Positions 8,594-18,389 of a stretch of 64,000 nt of DNA are shown here, piece after piece. The notes beneath the pieces were generated by a model that was given only the letters and a program-made list of their open reading frames with translations, did no database searches and was not told the DNA's origin. Within the stretch, counting starts at the first letter, position 1. Each line of letters begins with the position of its first letter. The DNA is from Phytophthora sp. 'mugwort' (Eukaryota > Oomycota > Peronosporomycetes > Peronosporales > Peronosporaceae): assembly GCA_033558025.1 (NCBI GenBank), contig JAUCEF010000018.1, positions 682,001 through 746,000 on the forward strand, given 5' to 3'. The translations under genes were made by a program, and so were the position numbers.

Positions 8594-11500
8594 ATGGAAA
8601 GAAAAAACTGCCGGCGTAATGTGCTAAGTATTACTACTCGCTCGCCTGTTTCACCCACAAGAGGAGAAGCACGAGAGCTTTTTGCATCGATCGGAAAGGG
8701 TCAAACGTTCTTCGAGTTGTTGGAAGCACGAGGATTGACGCTGGATCCAACAAACGAGTGCTCGGATGTCAATGACGCCACTGGCAGGATTGACGCCATG
8801 CACTGCGTCGACGGGAGAAGAAGAACGCTGCTGCATCAGGCCTGTAGATGTGGCAATTTACAGGTAGCCAAGTATCTACTGTTCCATGGGGCGAACGCGT
8901 CGGTGAGGTGTCGAGATGGCCGCACGCCATTCCACGACGCCGTGTCGATAGGGAAGACGGCGTTGGAGCTATTGAAATTATTGTTTGAGCACGATCCAGC
9001 GGGGATTTCTATCGTGGACGCGCATGGTTCGAACGTGTTGCATCTAGCAGCAATTCATGGCCATCTTGATGTGATTCAATGGTGTAGTGCACTCGTAGCC
9101 CAGCCTTCTGCAACTCTGTCTGCTAAGAGCCCGAGATCTGCAATAACTCGGTATTTGACGCACCTAGGAGTGACTTCTTTCAGCGGACGCAACATGCTGC
9201 ATTACGCTGCTTACAATGGTCGCTTGGACGTGATAAAATGGCTACTTGGGACAGAAAATCCGCGTCGTGGGGAGCTATCGTTGGGGACATTGGATGTAAA
9301 TGAATACTCTGTGCTGCATTACGCTGCTATGGGTGCCCCCCTGGAGGTGTGCGAATGGTTGGTGCTAGAAGCCCCACAACGGTATCAGCTGAATCTAACA
9401 GCACGCACAAATGAGGGCAAATCGGTTGTTGATCTCGCATCAGCACGTCCGTCTCCCATTCGACGCTTCTTGACGGAAATTTCGAGAGTACCGAGTGTCC
9501 CATCAGGATTGCGTTGCTTAGGTGCTGACACAACTTCGCTGGGTATCGGATGGGATATGGAACCAACTAGCAACGACACAAGACTGTGGACGACATTGAA
9601 GCCGCTGTATTTTCACTTGGAGATCTGCAAGAAACCTGCCAGACTGTCACGCGCCAGCGGGTTATTAACGATGCTTCTGCTCATGCCGTCGGTGTCACCA
9701 GTAACAAGTCCACGAGCTTCACCAGCTGTATCGACGGTAATGTCAGCATCGTATTTACTGCACTGGGAGCCATTAGGCGTACTATTGCAGCCAGAAGCAC
9801 GTGAACACTGGGTGTGCGGCCTTGAAAGAGACACCGAGTATCTGGTTCGAATGCGTGCACGCAATCGCAACGGATTTAGCGGCTATTCGCTACTAAATCT
9901 CTCTGGCGTCTTCACAACGAGCGATGGCGGTCGACGTCGAAGTCTCTCGAGTCTCCAGCGATTCTTTGGAGCCATTAAAGAGGATCCACCGATTGAGGCC
10001 ATTGCGTTATCATTTATTGGAGACTTACATTTCGAGCTACTGGAAGCTCGAGGGCTGCCTCCAAACGCCAACGAATCTACTCGTTTGGCGATACCAGTGA
10101 GCGTAAACCTCGACAATACGCCTCAGAAAACACCTCAGGGACGCTATTACGCTGTGGTTACTATTGAAACCCCTTCAACGCCTCACGTGGAACGCTGTGC
10201 GAACTCGTGTAGCAGTACCAGACTCATTTACAGTGTACGCTCACCTCTGACAACACTGCAACAGGACTTGGTGCTATCAGGAAGCTCACAAGTATGGCGT
10301 CACCCTCGATTTTCTCTCCGTTCTGTGTTTCGAGCCCCTGAATCACTGGCGCATACACAAGTAATGATCACAGTGAGTCACGAAATACAAGGACAAAGTC
10401 GATGTGTAGCGACGCTCTCATTGCCGTTGTTGGACCTGGTGCAAGGAATGCCTGCCAAAATGCAATGGCTACCTTTGGTTAATGTCAGTGACCCCGAGAC
10501 GGATGGTGGCTTGGTTCTCCTTCGCACACTGTTTCTACCAGACGGGGTATCGGAGCTGCCACATCTAACAGTACCAAATACTTGGGGATCAACAGCAGAG
10601 GAGCTGCTGAGTACGTCACAAGCTTTAGCGTCAGGAAAGAGCGAGGAAAGTGGATCAATTCCTGGATATTCGTCCTCAACAGCATCAACGTCGTCATGTT
10701 CGTCCCAGTTTTCGCATCCTTCAATGCTTGTCGATCGTTTGGGCTTTGGAGTGTTTGACCCAGAGATGCAGCTTCGGAATGGTGAGTGGCAACGAAACGA
10801 ACCGTCTTCCGGAGCAACAAGGTCGTACGTGTACTATAAACTTCTTATCGAAGCGCATGAGCGACAACAAGAGAAACGGTGGCATAGCCTTCGGTGTACC
10901 GCCCACTCAACCATTAACCAGTCATCCCAAGTGTGTAATGTCTTAACCATTCGATGTGAATCGAACGGATCCTGGAACGGTCTCGCAGTGACAAAGGAGT
11001 CGGAATCGTGCGTCTTTGATGCAGCTCAAAGGCGCGACTTAATCTGGCGAGGTATTCCGACGTCACGACGTCCTGAAGTGTATTCACAAGTGAGCGGAGC
11101 GTCTGTCGCGCAGGCTCATTACCCTCGAGATTATTTTCTTAATTTGATAAAGCGTCTTGACAACCCGCTCGATGAAGTTCATTCCAGGCCCAAGAGCTCG
11201 AGCTTTTCAGCAGCTAAAAGGCAGATTCAGGTGGACTTGAAACGCACGTTTTCAGGCAATGATGAGTGCTGGCTCACGTTCCCCGCGGGTCAGAAGTCAT
11301 TGGAGCGTGTTCTACTAGCGTATGCCTTGCATAACGAAGCGCTGGGGTACTGTCAATCCATGACTTTTGTCGTAGGGAGACTGTTGTGCCTCTATCACTC
11401 TCAAACGAAAAAGACATCGCTGGAGAGCTCGGAACTCTCAATTGAAGACGAAGAGCGCGTGTTCTGGCTCCTTCACGTGGTCTGCGAGGACTATTTCCCG

Positions 11501-12031
11501 TCGTACTACGCACAGGGAATGACGGGATTGCAGGTGGATGGCGCCATGCTCGAGAAATTTGTGCAGATACGACTCCCCAAACTGTATCGTCATTTCCAGC
11601 AGTTCCACGCACCGTCAATTGGTCTTGTTCTGGTAACTCACTGGTTCCTTCCACTCTGCTGCGCTGTTTTTCCTAGTGAAATCACTTTCCGCTTCCTGGA
11701 TGTGCTCTTCATTGAAGGATCTTCCGTTGTGTTGGCCATGGCGATCGCGCTACTTCGCATTTCGCAGCAGGAATTACTGGCTGAAAACGTCGACTACACT
11801 CAGCTTTTCCACTTCATTCGAGCTCGTGATCAGCGTCTTCATGATGCACCATTGCTGATGGAAGTGGCGTATGAAGAACACCAACTACTTGGTGCACAGG
11901 TTGGTCTTATGAGAGAAAATGTGGCTCAAGAGCTGGGAATCCATCAAAACGAATATACAGCGAAAGCCGTCAAGTTGTCAAGCCTACCAGTCGATAAGCT
12001 TAGACCAGGAGACGTGGACAGTATCATCTAG
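8594..12031 (+). CDS. Ankyrin-FN3-C2-like-TBC domain protein (predicted Rab GTPase-activating protein)
   Basis: An uninterrupted 1145-residue frame. Residues 75-290 hold about six ankyrin repeats (RTLLHQACRCGNLQVAKYLL, NMLHYAAYNGRLDVIKWLL). Residues 302-443 look like a fibronectin type III fold (start VPSGLRCLGADTTSLGIGW, end LVRMRARNRNGFSGYS). Residues about 475-650 resemble a C2 domain (start FELLEARGLPPNANE). Residues about 845-1100 are a TBC domain with both catalytic motifs: IQVDLKR with the arginine finger R884 and GYCQ with Y919 and Q921. TBC proteins speed GTP hydrolysis by Rab proteins and so switch off steps of vesicle traffic; with both fingers intact this one should be active. The motif FELLEARGL also occurs near residue 40, as if a second C2 start had been truncated. 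The next Met is far downstream, so this start is kept. The stop lies only 54 bp from that of the converging ISN1 gene. Confidence 0.9.
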   Translation: MERKNCRRNVLSITTRSPVSPTRGEARELFASIGKGQTFFELLEARGLTLDPTNECSDVNDATGRIDAMHCVDGRRRTLLHQACRCGNLQVAKYLLFHGANASVRCRDGRTPFHDAVSIGKTALELLKLLFEHDPAGISIVDAHGSNVLHLAAIHGHLDVIQWCSALVAQPSATLSAKSPRSAITRYLTHLGVTSFSGRNMLHYAAYNGRLDVIKWLLGTENPRRGELSLGTLDVNEYSVLHYAAMGAPLEVCEWLVLEAPQRYQLNLTARTNEGKSVVDLASARPSPIRRFLTEISRVPSVPSGLRCLGADTTSLGIGWDMEPTSNDTRLWTTLKPLYFHLEICKKPARLSRASGLLTMLLLMPSVSPVTSPRASPAVSTVMSASYLLHWEPLGVLLQPEAREHWVCGLERDTEYLVRMRARNRNGFSGYSLLNLSGVFTTSDGGRRRSLSSLQRFFGAIKEDPPIEAIALSFIGDLHFELLEARGLPPNANESTRLAIPVSVNLDNTPQKTPQGRYYAVVTIETPSTPHVERCANSCSSTRLIYSVRSPLTTLQQDLVLSGSSQVWRHPRFSLRSVFRAPESLAHTQVMITVSHEIQGQSRCVATLSLPLLDLVQGMPAKMQWLPLVNVSDPETDGGLVLLRTLFLPDGVSELPHLTVPNTWGSTAEELLSTSQALASGKSEESGSIPGYSSSTASTSSCSSQFSHPSMLVDRLGFGVFDPEMQLRNGEWQRNEPSSGATRSYVYYKLLIEAHERQQEKRWHSLRCTAHSTINQSSQVCNVLTIRCESNGSWNGLAVTKESESCVFDAAQRRDLIWRGIPTSRRPEVYSQVSGASVAQAHYPRDYFLNLIKRLDNPLDEVHSRPKSSSFSAAKRQIQVDLKRTFSGNDECWLTFPAGQKSLERVLLAYALHNEALGYCQSMTFVVGRLLCLYHSQTKKTSLESSELSIEDEERVFWLLHVVCEDYFPSYYAQGMTGLQVDGAMLEKFVQIRLPKLYRHFQQFHAPSIGLVLVTHWFLPLCCAVFPSEITFRFLDVLFIEGSSVVLAMAIALLRISQQELLAENVDYTQLFHFIRARDQRLHDAPLLMEVAYEEHQLLGAQVGLMRENVAQELGIHQNEYTAKAVKLSSLPVDKLRPGDVDSII

Positions 12032-12085
12032 AGTTTTACAACAAGAACAGAGTTTATTAGCACGCTACAGCCTCGTCAAACTAGT

Positions 12086-13483
12086 TTACTCGGCCAACGA
12101 CGCCGTGGTGGCAGCCTGGATCGCTGCCTTGACTGTGGTCTCCCGCTCATCGCTGCCACTGCTTTCGCCATCACTAGAGACGTTCGTGTCGGACGCTTCT
12201 GCTGTGATGTCGCTACCGTCGTCACTCGGCGTCATGGTAACTGCAGCAGCCGCTAACGCCTTTGTCTTTTTCTTCTCCTTCTCTCTCTCTTCTCTACGTT
12301 CCTTCTTCTGCTCCCGTACGAGGTCAATCCTCTTCAACAAAAGTGTCATGATATGCACCGTCTCCTGCGGGTTGGAGATCCAGATCGTCGTTGCAGCATC
12401 TCGAGACCGGGTATCATTGCCTGTTCTAGTAAAGCGATCGCCCACATGCAGACACTCTTGGCCCTGGATGTTGCGTAGCTCCTCACTGTCGCGAACTTCC
12501 TTTGGTAAGAAACGGAACACATACTTCTGCAGTGCCTCAATACCCAACGCCTTGTGACCAATGTCCACCCACACGTCGTTGCCACCATTAAAAGCGCAGA
12601 ACGGGACCCGAAAGTGTCGTAGCTCATGCTGCAGCAACAGACTAATCTCCTCCAAATTCTCGTACAGAATCCGCTTGTCGGACGTGTTAATGATGCCGAT
12701 CGCGCGCTCCTTCCTCAAAATCTTGGCAGTCAGATGCAATTCCTTGACTGTCTCCTTCAGTACAACTTCTGCCGCGTCCAGCAGCGCCGTCACTTCTTCC
12801 TGTGGCCAGCGCTCTCCGCGTCCGTCCTTCCAGACTGCGCCATCGATCTCGCGTAGTCCGACGGCGTGCGTCGCCTTGTTCGTGTACGTCTCTAGCAGGT
12901 AATTGCACTCTCCGCCCATGACCAAGAACCGCGCTCGCTCCTCCATCGTCACTTCTCCTAGAGCATCCAAAATGCCACGAAGACGCTGCTCGTACCGCCC
13001 AGGGTTGCCTGGGTATCCAGCCGCTGTGACAAGAGATACGACAACTCCTCGACGCAATAGTTCCACGATAATCTGCACCATCCGCGAGCTCTTGCTGATG
13101 GTGCCGCCGTCTTCGTAGATAGTATCATCGGCATCAAACGTGACGAGCTTGAGCTTGCCGGCAATAGCGTTGGTGGTGGCCAGGTTGAGGATGTGACGCA
13201 CTTCCTTGAAGGTCGGTGGCACCCGCTTGCGTGCCAAGAAATGCGTGCTGGCGTCGTACTCGAGCGCAGCGCGCGTGAGGTCCAGTGGCAGGAAAATCTT
13301 CTTGAGGTTGGGCAGAAACTTCTTGAGGCGGCTGCGCTCCGGGCTGTCGACGTGCTCGGCAATGAGCTCGCTCATGAAGTGAAAGACTTCGAGCACAGAC
13401 ACGCGCAGCTCCTGCTGGTCGCCCACAGGGGACATGATCCACTCGCGCAGGAGCTCAATCATCGCGTCCTGCTCCTTGAGCAT
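12086..13483 (-). CDS. ISN1: IMP-specific 5'-nucleotidase
   Basis: A 465-residue single-exon protein of the ISN1 family, cytosolic HAD-superfamily phosphatases that dephosphorylate IMP to inosine and so control the purine nucleotide pool. HAD motif I is seen as TFDADDTIYEDGG (nucleophile D117, acid-base D119). The late acidic motif is LHVGDRFTRTGNDTRSRDAA, followed by TIWISNPQET, characteristic of ISN1. The family-specific N-terminal helical region (residues 1-105) is complete. The last 70 residues are Lys/Glu then Ser/Asp rich and look disordered; they are longer than in yeast. The start ATG at 13483 is the first in frame. The gene converges on the TBC gene with 54 bp between stops and diverges from DRC9 over about 670 bp. 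Confidence 0.92.
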   Translation of the reverse strand: MLKEQDAMIELLREWIMSPVGDQQELRVSVLEVFHFMSELIAEHVDSPERSRLKKFLPNLKKIFLPLDLTRAALEYDASTHFLARKRVPPTFKEVRHILNLATTNAIAGKLKLVTFDADDTIYEDGGTISKSSRMVQIIVELLRRGVVVSLVTAAGYPGNPGRYEQRLRGILDALGEVTMEERARFLVMGGECNYLLETYTNKATHAVGLREIDGAVWKDGRGERWPQEEVTALLDAAEVVLKETVKELHLTAKILRKERAIGIINTSDKRILYENLEEISLLLQHELRHFRVPFCAFNGGNDVWVDIGHKALGIEALQKYVFRFLPKEVRDSEELRNIQGQECLHVGDRFTRTGNDTRSRDAATTIWISNPQETVHIMTLLLKRIDLVREQKKERREEREKEKKKTKALAAAAVTMTPSDDGSDITAEASDTNVSSDGESSGSDERETTVKAAIQAATTASLAE

Positions 13484-14154
13484 CGTTGCAGGGTTATTTG
13501 AGGCTAAAAGCGACGTTATTTGAGGTACTTCGCGTGTGCTTTAGCCGGCGAGTTGTAGAATGAGATGGTCTCACTTTGTGCATTGTTGGCTGAATGAGAA
13601 TATTCCAAGCGACAGGTCACTATAGAGAGGGAAGGAATGCAGACGACATTCGAATTTTGTATGCTGACACTGCGACGAGGTTGGAAATCACCTAACGTCA
13701 TGTATACACGACATGTACATCAACTGTAGCCATGTTGGCGATGCCCGGTTAGTCGATGCTCTACATAGCCCATATGGTAGGATACATGTCCTTACGCTCC
13801 GCTACTTGATATCCGAGTCAACGCCCAGCTTGTGCTTGCTCGGCTCGGCGTTGATGACACTTTTTGCCTCTTGTTTGTCTGGTCGCGCACGATGAGGTGA
13901 CAAAATTCCGGCGGCAACACTCCATGCCACTGATCCACGACTCCAACGACATAGCGTTGCAAAGCGGTGGATTTTCAGCGCCACGAACAATCGAGACACA
14001 AACGCTACAAAGGCGCGGCTACGGGCACGCTACATGCTGCTCTAATGCTATTTTGAGGCTCAGCGAGGACGTCCCCCTGTCACGCCGTATGCGAAGCGAC
14101 GCGAGCGCCTTCTACCTCGTCCCTCCAGCCTCAACCTAGTCGACGCTCGGCGCC
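13484..14154. promoter_or_regulatory. Divergent intergenic region between ISN1 and DRC9
   Basis: This 671-bp gap should hold both promoters. A short inverted repeat, TCAACGCC with GGCGTTGA about 20 bp apart (13817-13855), lies on the DRC9 side. No gene is seen; the small frames here are overlapping and without motifs. Confidence 0.4.
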
Positions 14155-15330
14155 ATGGCCTTCAAGCTGACGCCCACCGAGAGCCTGCGCGCGTGTGGTG
14201 TGCTGGAGGAGTCGCTGGAGAAGATGAGCTTCCTAGGCAGCATCACGCCCGACATCCTGCAGCACCGCGAGGAACTCTCCCAAGTCGTGGGCGAGGAGAT
14301 CTCCCGCATCATCCAGGAGCAGCGTCTGCTCGAAGGGAAGTACGAGAAGCTCATTGCACAACGAGCAGTGCTCAAGGGGCTGGCCAACAAGTCCAAGTTC
14401 AAGGAGAATCAGCGCGAGATCCAAGAAGTCAGTCGACTACTGCGTGAGTCTACCAAGAGTTTGTGTCGCAACCTCAAGGAGAACCCCAACTTCGCAGGGA
14501 ACCTCCTCAAGATTCAGCAAGAACGCGAGGGTCTCTTGGAGCTACTCGGCCACACATTGATCGAGATGAAGAAACACGGGACGTTCGAGACGCTCCTGAC
14601 TTTTGTAGCAGAAGGCAAGAGCACACAGGAGAAGGCACACGAAATCCTCAAGAAAGAACGTGAAGCCGTCGACGAAGTGAAAATACTTGGGGCCGAACTC
14701 GCGCGCGAGAAACTGGAGCACCAGAAGGAGGTGGCCGAGCACAAGGCGGCCATTCTTCGATTGAAGGAGCAGATACTCGCTGTCAAGTCCAAGACGCAGA
14801 TCGATATTCGTTACGCACGGAACGAAGCGAAGGCTAAGCGAAGCAGTACGGCGCGAATGTACCATCAGCTCATGGAAGAGCAGCACGACCGCATTAAGGA
14901 TCTACAGGGTAAGTGCGCAACGGAGACCAAAGTGCACGACGAGACGGTACATTTTTTGAAAGACCGCCATGAACAACTCCAGACTGAGCTGGCGGAATGG
15001 AATATCAAGTATCAGCAAGACACGCAAGCGAAGCAAGCACAATTGCACGAGTTACAGGAGCGCAAGGCTGCAAATACCCAGAGACTCGAGAACTTCCAGA
15101 AACGATGGCAAGAAGAGATGACAATCATCAAACAGAAGGAAGAGGAACGCCAGAGGTTACTCGAGCTCGAGGCATTGCGCAAGGAGGAGCTGAAGGCACA
15201 GAACACAGCTGCAAGGATTATCCAGATCACATATCGTGCGTACATGGCCAAGAAGGAGGAAAAGCGAAAAGCTGCCGAGTCCATAAAGAAAGCGGGCAAG
15301 AAGGGAGGCAAGAAGAAGGGAAAGAAGTAG
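14155..15330 (+). CDS. DRC9: Dynein regulatory complex subunit 9 / IQ-motif protein G
   Basis: A 391-residue, almost wholly coiled-coil protein. The N-terminus (SLRACGVLEESLEKMSFLGS, then a TPDIL stretch) resembles the conserved N-terminal domain of IQCG/DRC9. Coiled coils run from about residue 40 to 345. An IQ calmodulin-binding motif (AARIIQITYRAYMAKKE) lies at 352-368, and the tail is a Lys/Gly-rich stretch (AGKKGGKKKGKK). DRC9 is part of the nexin-dynein regulatory complex that links doublet microtubules and controls flagellar beat, so the gene fits an organism with motile zoospores. The size and the C-terminal IQ are as expected for the family. The alternative is another flagellar IQ coiled-coil protein. 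The ATG at 14155 is the first in frame. Confidence 0.72.
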   Translation: MAFKLTPTESLRACGVLEESLEKMSFLGSITPDILQHREELSQVVGEEISRIIQEQRLLEGKYEKLIAQRAVLKGLANKSKFKENQREIQEVSRLLRESTKSLCRNLKENPNFAGNLLKIQQEREGLLELLGHTLIEMKKHGTFETLLTFVAEGKSTQEKAHEILKKEREAVDEVKILGAELAREKLEHQKEVAEHKAAILRLKEQILAVKSKTQIDIRYARNEAKAKRSSTARMYHQLMEEQHDRIKDLQGKCATETKVHDETVHFLKDRHEQLQTELAEWNIKYQQDTQAKQAQLHELQERKAANTQRLENFQKRWQEEMTIIKQKEEERQRLLELEALRKEELKAQNTAARIIQITYRAYMAKKEEKRKAAESIKKAGKKGGKKKGKK

Positions 15331-15581
15331 CATACTTAGGACTTAGGAGATGGAACACAAACACAGAGCTTCGGAGACTCTATTTATTGCATGTTAAGCA
15401 TAGATCTTCGTCCTCGGTCAGAACTGATGTTGAGAAATCTTAGATACTCGATTGGGCGACGACGAAGGCGATAAATCTTATTCAACCCTGCAATGATTGA
15501 GTACTCACTACCATATATGCATCAATTCTTCAATTTGCTGATCAAAAGCGAGGCTTGGTGCTGCCACTCCAGAATCCGATC
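15331..15581. promoter_or_regulatory. Gap between DRC9 and the small membrane protein gene
   Basis: About 250 bp, AT-rich, holding the DRC9 3' end and the promoter of the next gene. No conserved element recognised. Confidence 0.3.
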
Positions 15582-16166
15582 ATGCCAACCGATAAGCAAT
15601 TTCTTTTGTGGTCTCTCCTCGTGGCTTTGGCGGCGTTCGTGGCGGGCCCCCTTGCTGTACTGCACTCTTTCGACTTGATAACATCTCCAGCCCAAACAGC
15701 GACGAAAGAGTTTCCTAGTTACCACAATGGCGTGCAGTTGAGCTTAAATAACAGCGTTGCTCAACTACCAGAATTCATTCCGCTGATGTTTGAGGTGGCG
15801 AAATACCCTTCGATCGGCTACCAAACACTAGAAGTGCACGACCTTCGGCTCATGAACTTGACAACGTTCGCCGAGATGGTTGGGAGGACGGAAGGAGATG
15901 CAAAACCTGGTGCATTCCTCGGCTATATGTCTATAACTGAGGTCTTGAGACAGAAGAAACGGGACCCTGGAAGTAACCCTATTGGCGATCTGCTTCTTGT
16001 CACTTGTGTTTCTTTCACTGGATTCGATGATGAAGCTGGGGAACGGGAGACGTTAGTTCTGGAAACCCGACGATCTCGCCGCTTCTGGTTGAAGGATATA
16101 CAATACGACGAATCCACGGAACTGTTGTTTGGGCAAGTCGACTGGATACAAGAGCAACCAGCGTAG
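15582..16166 (+). CDS. Small protein with N-terminal signal or anchor segment, function unknown
   Basis: A 194-residue frame counted from the ATG at 15582; an in-frame GTG lies 27 bp upstream. Residues 7-30 are a strong hydrophobic segment (LLWSLLVALAAFVAGPLAVLHSF) after a short charged start, fitting a signal anchor or uncleaved signal peptide. The rest is a soluble domain with predicted beta strands, including LLLVTCVSFTGFDDEAG and WLKDIQYDESTELLFGQVDW. There is one possible N-glycosylation site near LNNSVAQL and another at LMNLTTF. No RxLR or LxLFLAK effector motif is present. I do not recognise the family. It converges on the lipase gene with about 150 bp between stops. Base composition is like the neighbouring genes, so it is probably real. 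Confidence 0.7.
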   Translation: MPTDKQFLLWSLLVALAAFVAGPLAVLHSFDLITSPAQTATKEFPSYHNGVQLSLNNSVAQLPEFIPLMFEVAKYPSIGYQTLEVHDLRLMNLTTFAEMVGRTEGDAKPGAFLGYMSITEVLRQKKRDPGSNPIGDLLLVTCVSFTGFDDEAGERETLVLETRRSRRFWLKDIQYDESTELLFGQVDWIQEQPA

Positions 16167-16315
16167 TAACTTCAACCATGTCAATCATATATTAATGTAA
16201 AATATGTTATTACCATTAAGAAATGTGATAATATTATGAGACAGCGCGTATTAACAGCAAATCCGCTAGTTTTATCAGTCAAAACAGGAGTGTATTTTGC
16301 GTTTATGCTCGACTC

Positions 16316-18328
16316 TTACAACAAAAACGTATCCATGACGTGGTGCACGACGTCAACCCCCGAGTCGAGTGGCTTGTCCAGGTTTGCCCGCTTGGCAATG
16401 ATGTGCTCATGCGACATAATGCCTCCAAACAAGACGTCAATACGACGCCAGCCCACGCTTTGCACAGACAGCAGCATGCCACGCAGCTCATCTTGTTCAA
16501 CATCCGCTGTGAAGGCGTACGGGAGCTGATCTAAGATGACATCGCCTTCGATGAACGGTTCGGGTCGAGACAAGCCTAAACCATGGGAAGGCATATTGCC
16601 GACCGTTTTTCCGCGACGACGACTGTTTAATTTGTGTCTGTGTCGGCAGCTGTCCGGAGAAGCTGATGCAGACTTCCTATCAGGCGCTGAGGCGTGACGG
16701 CGATTACTTCTGCTGCTGCTCGGGGTACTGCTGACGCTACTGATGTCGCTGTCTTCAGCATCATTACTACGGTGCGACTGCTCTTCCTCGTTTGAAGGCG
16801 AGGACAGGGTGGCGTGGTGGGGCGTCACGTACTTCAACGCGAGACGCTTGATCTTGAGTGGGGTAGTGTCTCGCAACTTGCGCACGCCGCTCAGAGAGTC
16901 GAACACGATGTGGGTGTAAATGGGAGACATCAGGAGCTCCTTCGCGCTCGATCGATACGGGTTAAACGCGCGCACTGCTGCGCATGTGTACGGCACCTGC
17001 ATGTCGAAAAAGATGCTCGAATACAGGGTGCGCACTTTGAATATTTGCAACGCCTGCATAAACTGACCTCGCGTCAAGCAACTGAGCAGAGATGGCGTGG
17101 TAGACTCTAGAAGCGATGCTTCCTTGGTCCTTTCACCCGAAGTCACGCAGCGTACACCGAAACTTGCATTGCTGAGCGCTACGAGCCAACGCCAGTCGCG
17201 GTGAATATCTTCCTCTGGAATACGAAGCACACATATATTTGTTTCAGCAGGTTTCATCACGCCCGAGCCAGAAGATTCAGTGGGCCAACGGATCAGGATA
17301 TCGAAATTGCCAAAGACGCCGGGATTCTCTTCGTCATCCTTTTGCCCCCACCCGATAAAACTAGAGTAGAAATTGCCGTCATCACTGATGTTTCTTCCAC
17401 TAGGCAGCAAGATTTTCACATTGGAGCAGGATAAGTCAATCTCGAACTTTGATTTCCCCTTGACTTCTTCCATCGTGTTCTCAAACACACGCAGCTTTCG
17501 GTCGCTGAGGTCACAGTCGTATAGCTTAAATGTTTCGTGAGTGCCGTCTTGCTGTTTCTCTAAAGCCGGAAGCCTCATAAGCATCGGTCCCTTTATATCG
17601 GACAAAGCTACAGAAGAAACCATAGTCAGCATCCACATCCCTAAACAAAACAATACCAGATGATCAGCTATAAAACTACCTGGGTGGAACTTATTGTCTA
17701 GGTACGCTGTAGACGCTTTACTCAGTGCCTGTGTCTCCTCACTGGCCACATCTGTTAGGGTCAGCTGCGCTCCAGTTCTGCTGAAGATCTTGGGCATGAG
17801 CGCATTGAACACGACGTTGGTCGCTCCACGACGCGGACGGCGGATTCCGAGGTGCGGCGTCGCCAGTGTTACGAAATTCTACATCAAAAGTTTCAAACAA
17901 CCAGTCAGTGTCTTGCTCTAATCATGTGTAGAGCAGTCTACGTCGTCTGCACCCACCATCGGCTCGATCTTGTCGAAGAACCCGCGACTGAGTAGTAGCC
18001 CGATGCAGTAGCGGTTGTAGAGACCTCCCAGCGAGTGGCCAATCATCGAGAGCTTCTGAAGCTTGGGCATCTTGGCCGCCAGCTGCTGGATCTCATTTGC
18101 CAGGCGCTCACCGCCCTGATCCACACCGTCATACGTTTGAAAAAAGCTTGTGCCGTTGCTCTCACCCGAATGCAGGAACAGCTCGTCGGTTTGGAACTGC
18201 CTTTGGAAGATCTCCACGAAACGGGCGAAGTCGAGTTTGCTTCCCAGCAGACCGTGCTGCAGAATCACCAGGTGCGTGGCATGCTGGAGCTGCTCGGTAC
18301 CGACAGAGTTGCGGCGCGGGGAGCGCAT
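16316..18328 (-). CDS. DUF676 serine esterase / lipase with inserted PH-like region
   Basis: Two exons, 18328-17957 and 17878-16316, separated by a 78-bp GT-AG intron (GTGGGT donor, TGTAG acceptor), give 644 residues. The lipase domain has ILQHGLLGSKLDF near residue 21, the nucleophile elbow MIGHSLGGLYNRY (S99), and NFVTLATPHLG just after the intron, all typical of DUF676 (ROG1-like) lipases acting on membrane lipids. The C-terminus carries SHEHIIAKR, where the family has its catalytic His. Between the two halves lies about 200 extra residues that read like a PH domain (FKLYDCDLSDRKLRVFEN, a hydrophobic strand, and a terminal HRDWRWLVAL helix with Trp). A 39-bp in-frame GT-AG stretch at about 17,643-17,681 might be an intron. 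A Ser-rich loop (about 370-430) looks disordered. Confidence 0.82.
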
Positions 18329-18389
18329 AGCTACGAAGCGATAGGTTGTGCAAGCCCGAGGAGGATTGAAGAATGACGCCGCTAAGCTT

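Noticed and set aside
12086..13501. Frames on the plus strand and in other minus frames across ISN1
   Set aside because: They are shadows of the ISN1 coding sequence, produced by its biased composition.
15555..15581. An upstream GTG as start of the small anchored protein
   Set aside because: The ATG 27 bp later gives a better signal-anchor start; nuclear genes normally use ATG.
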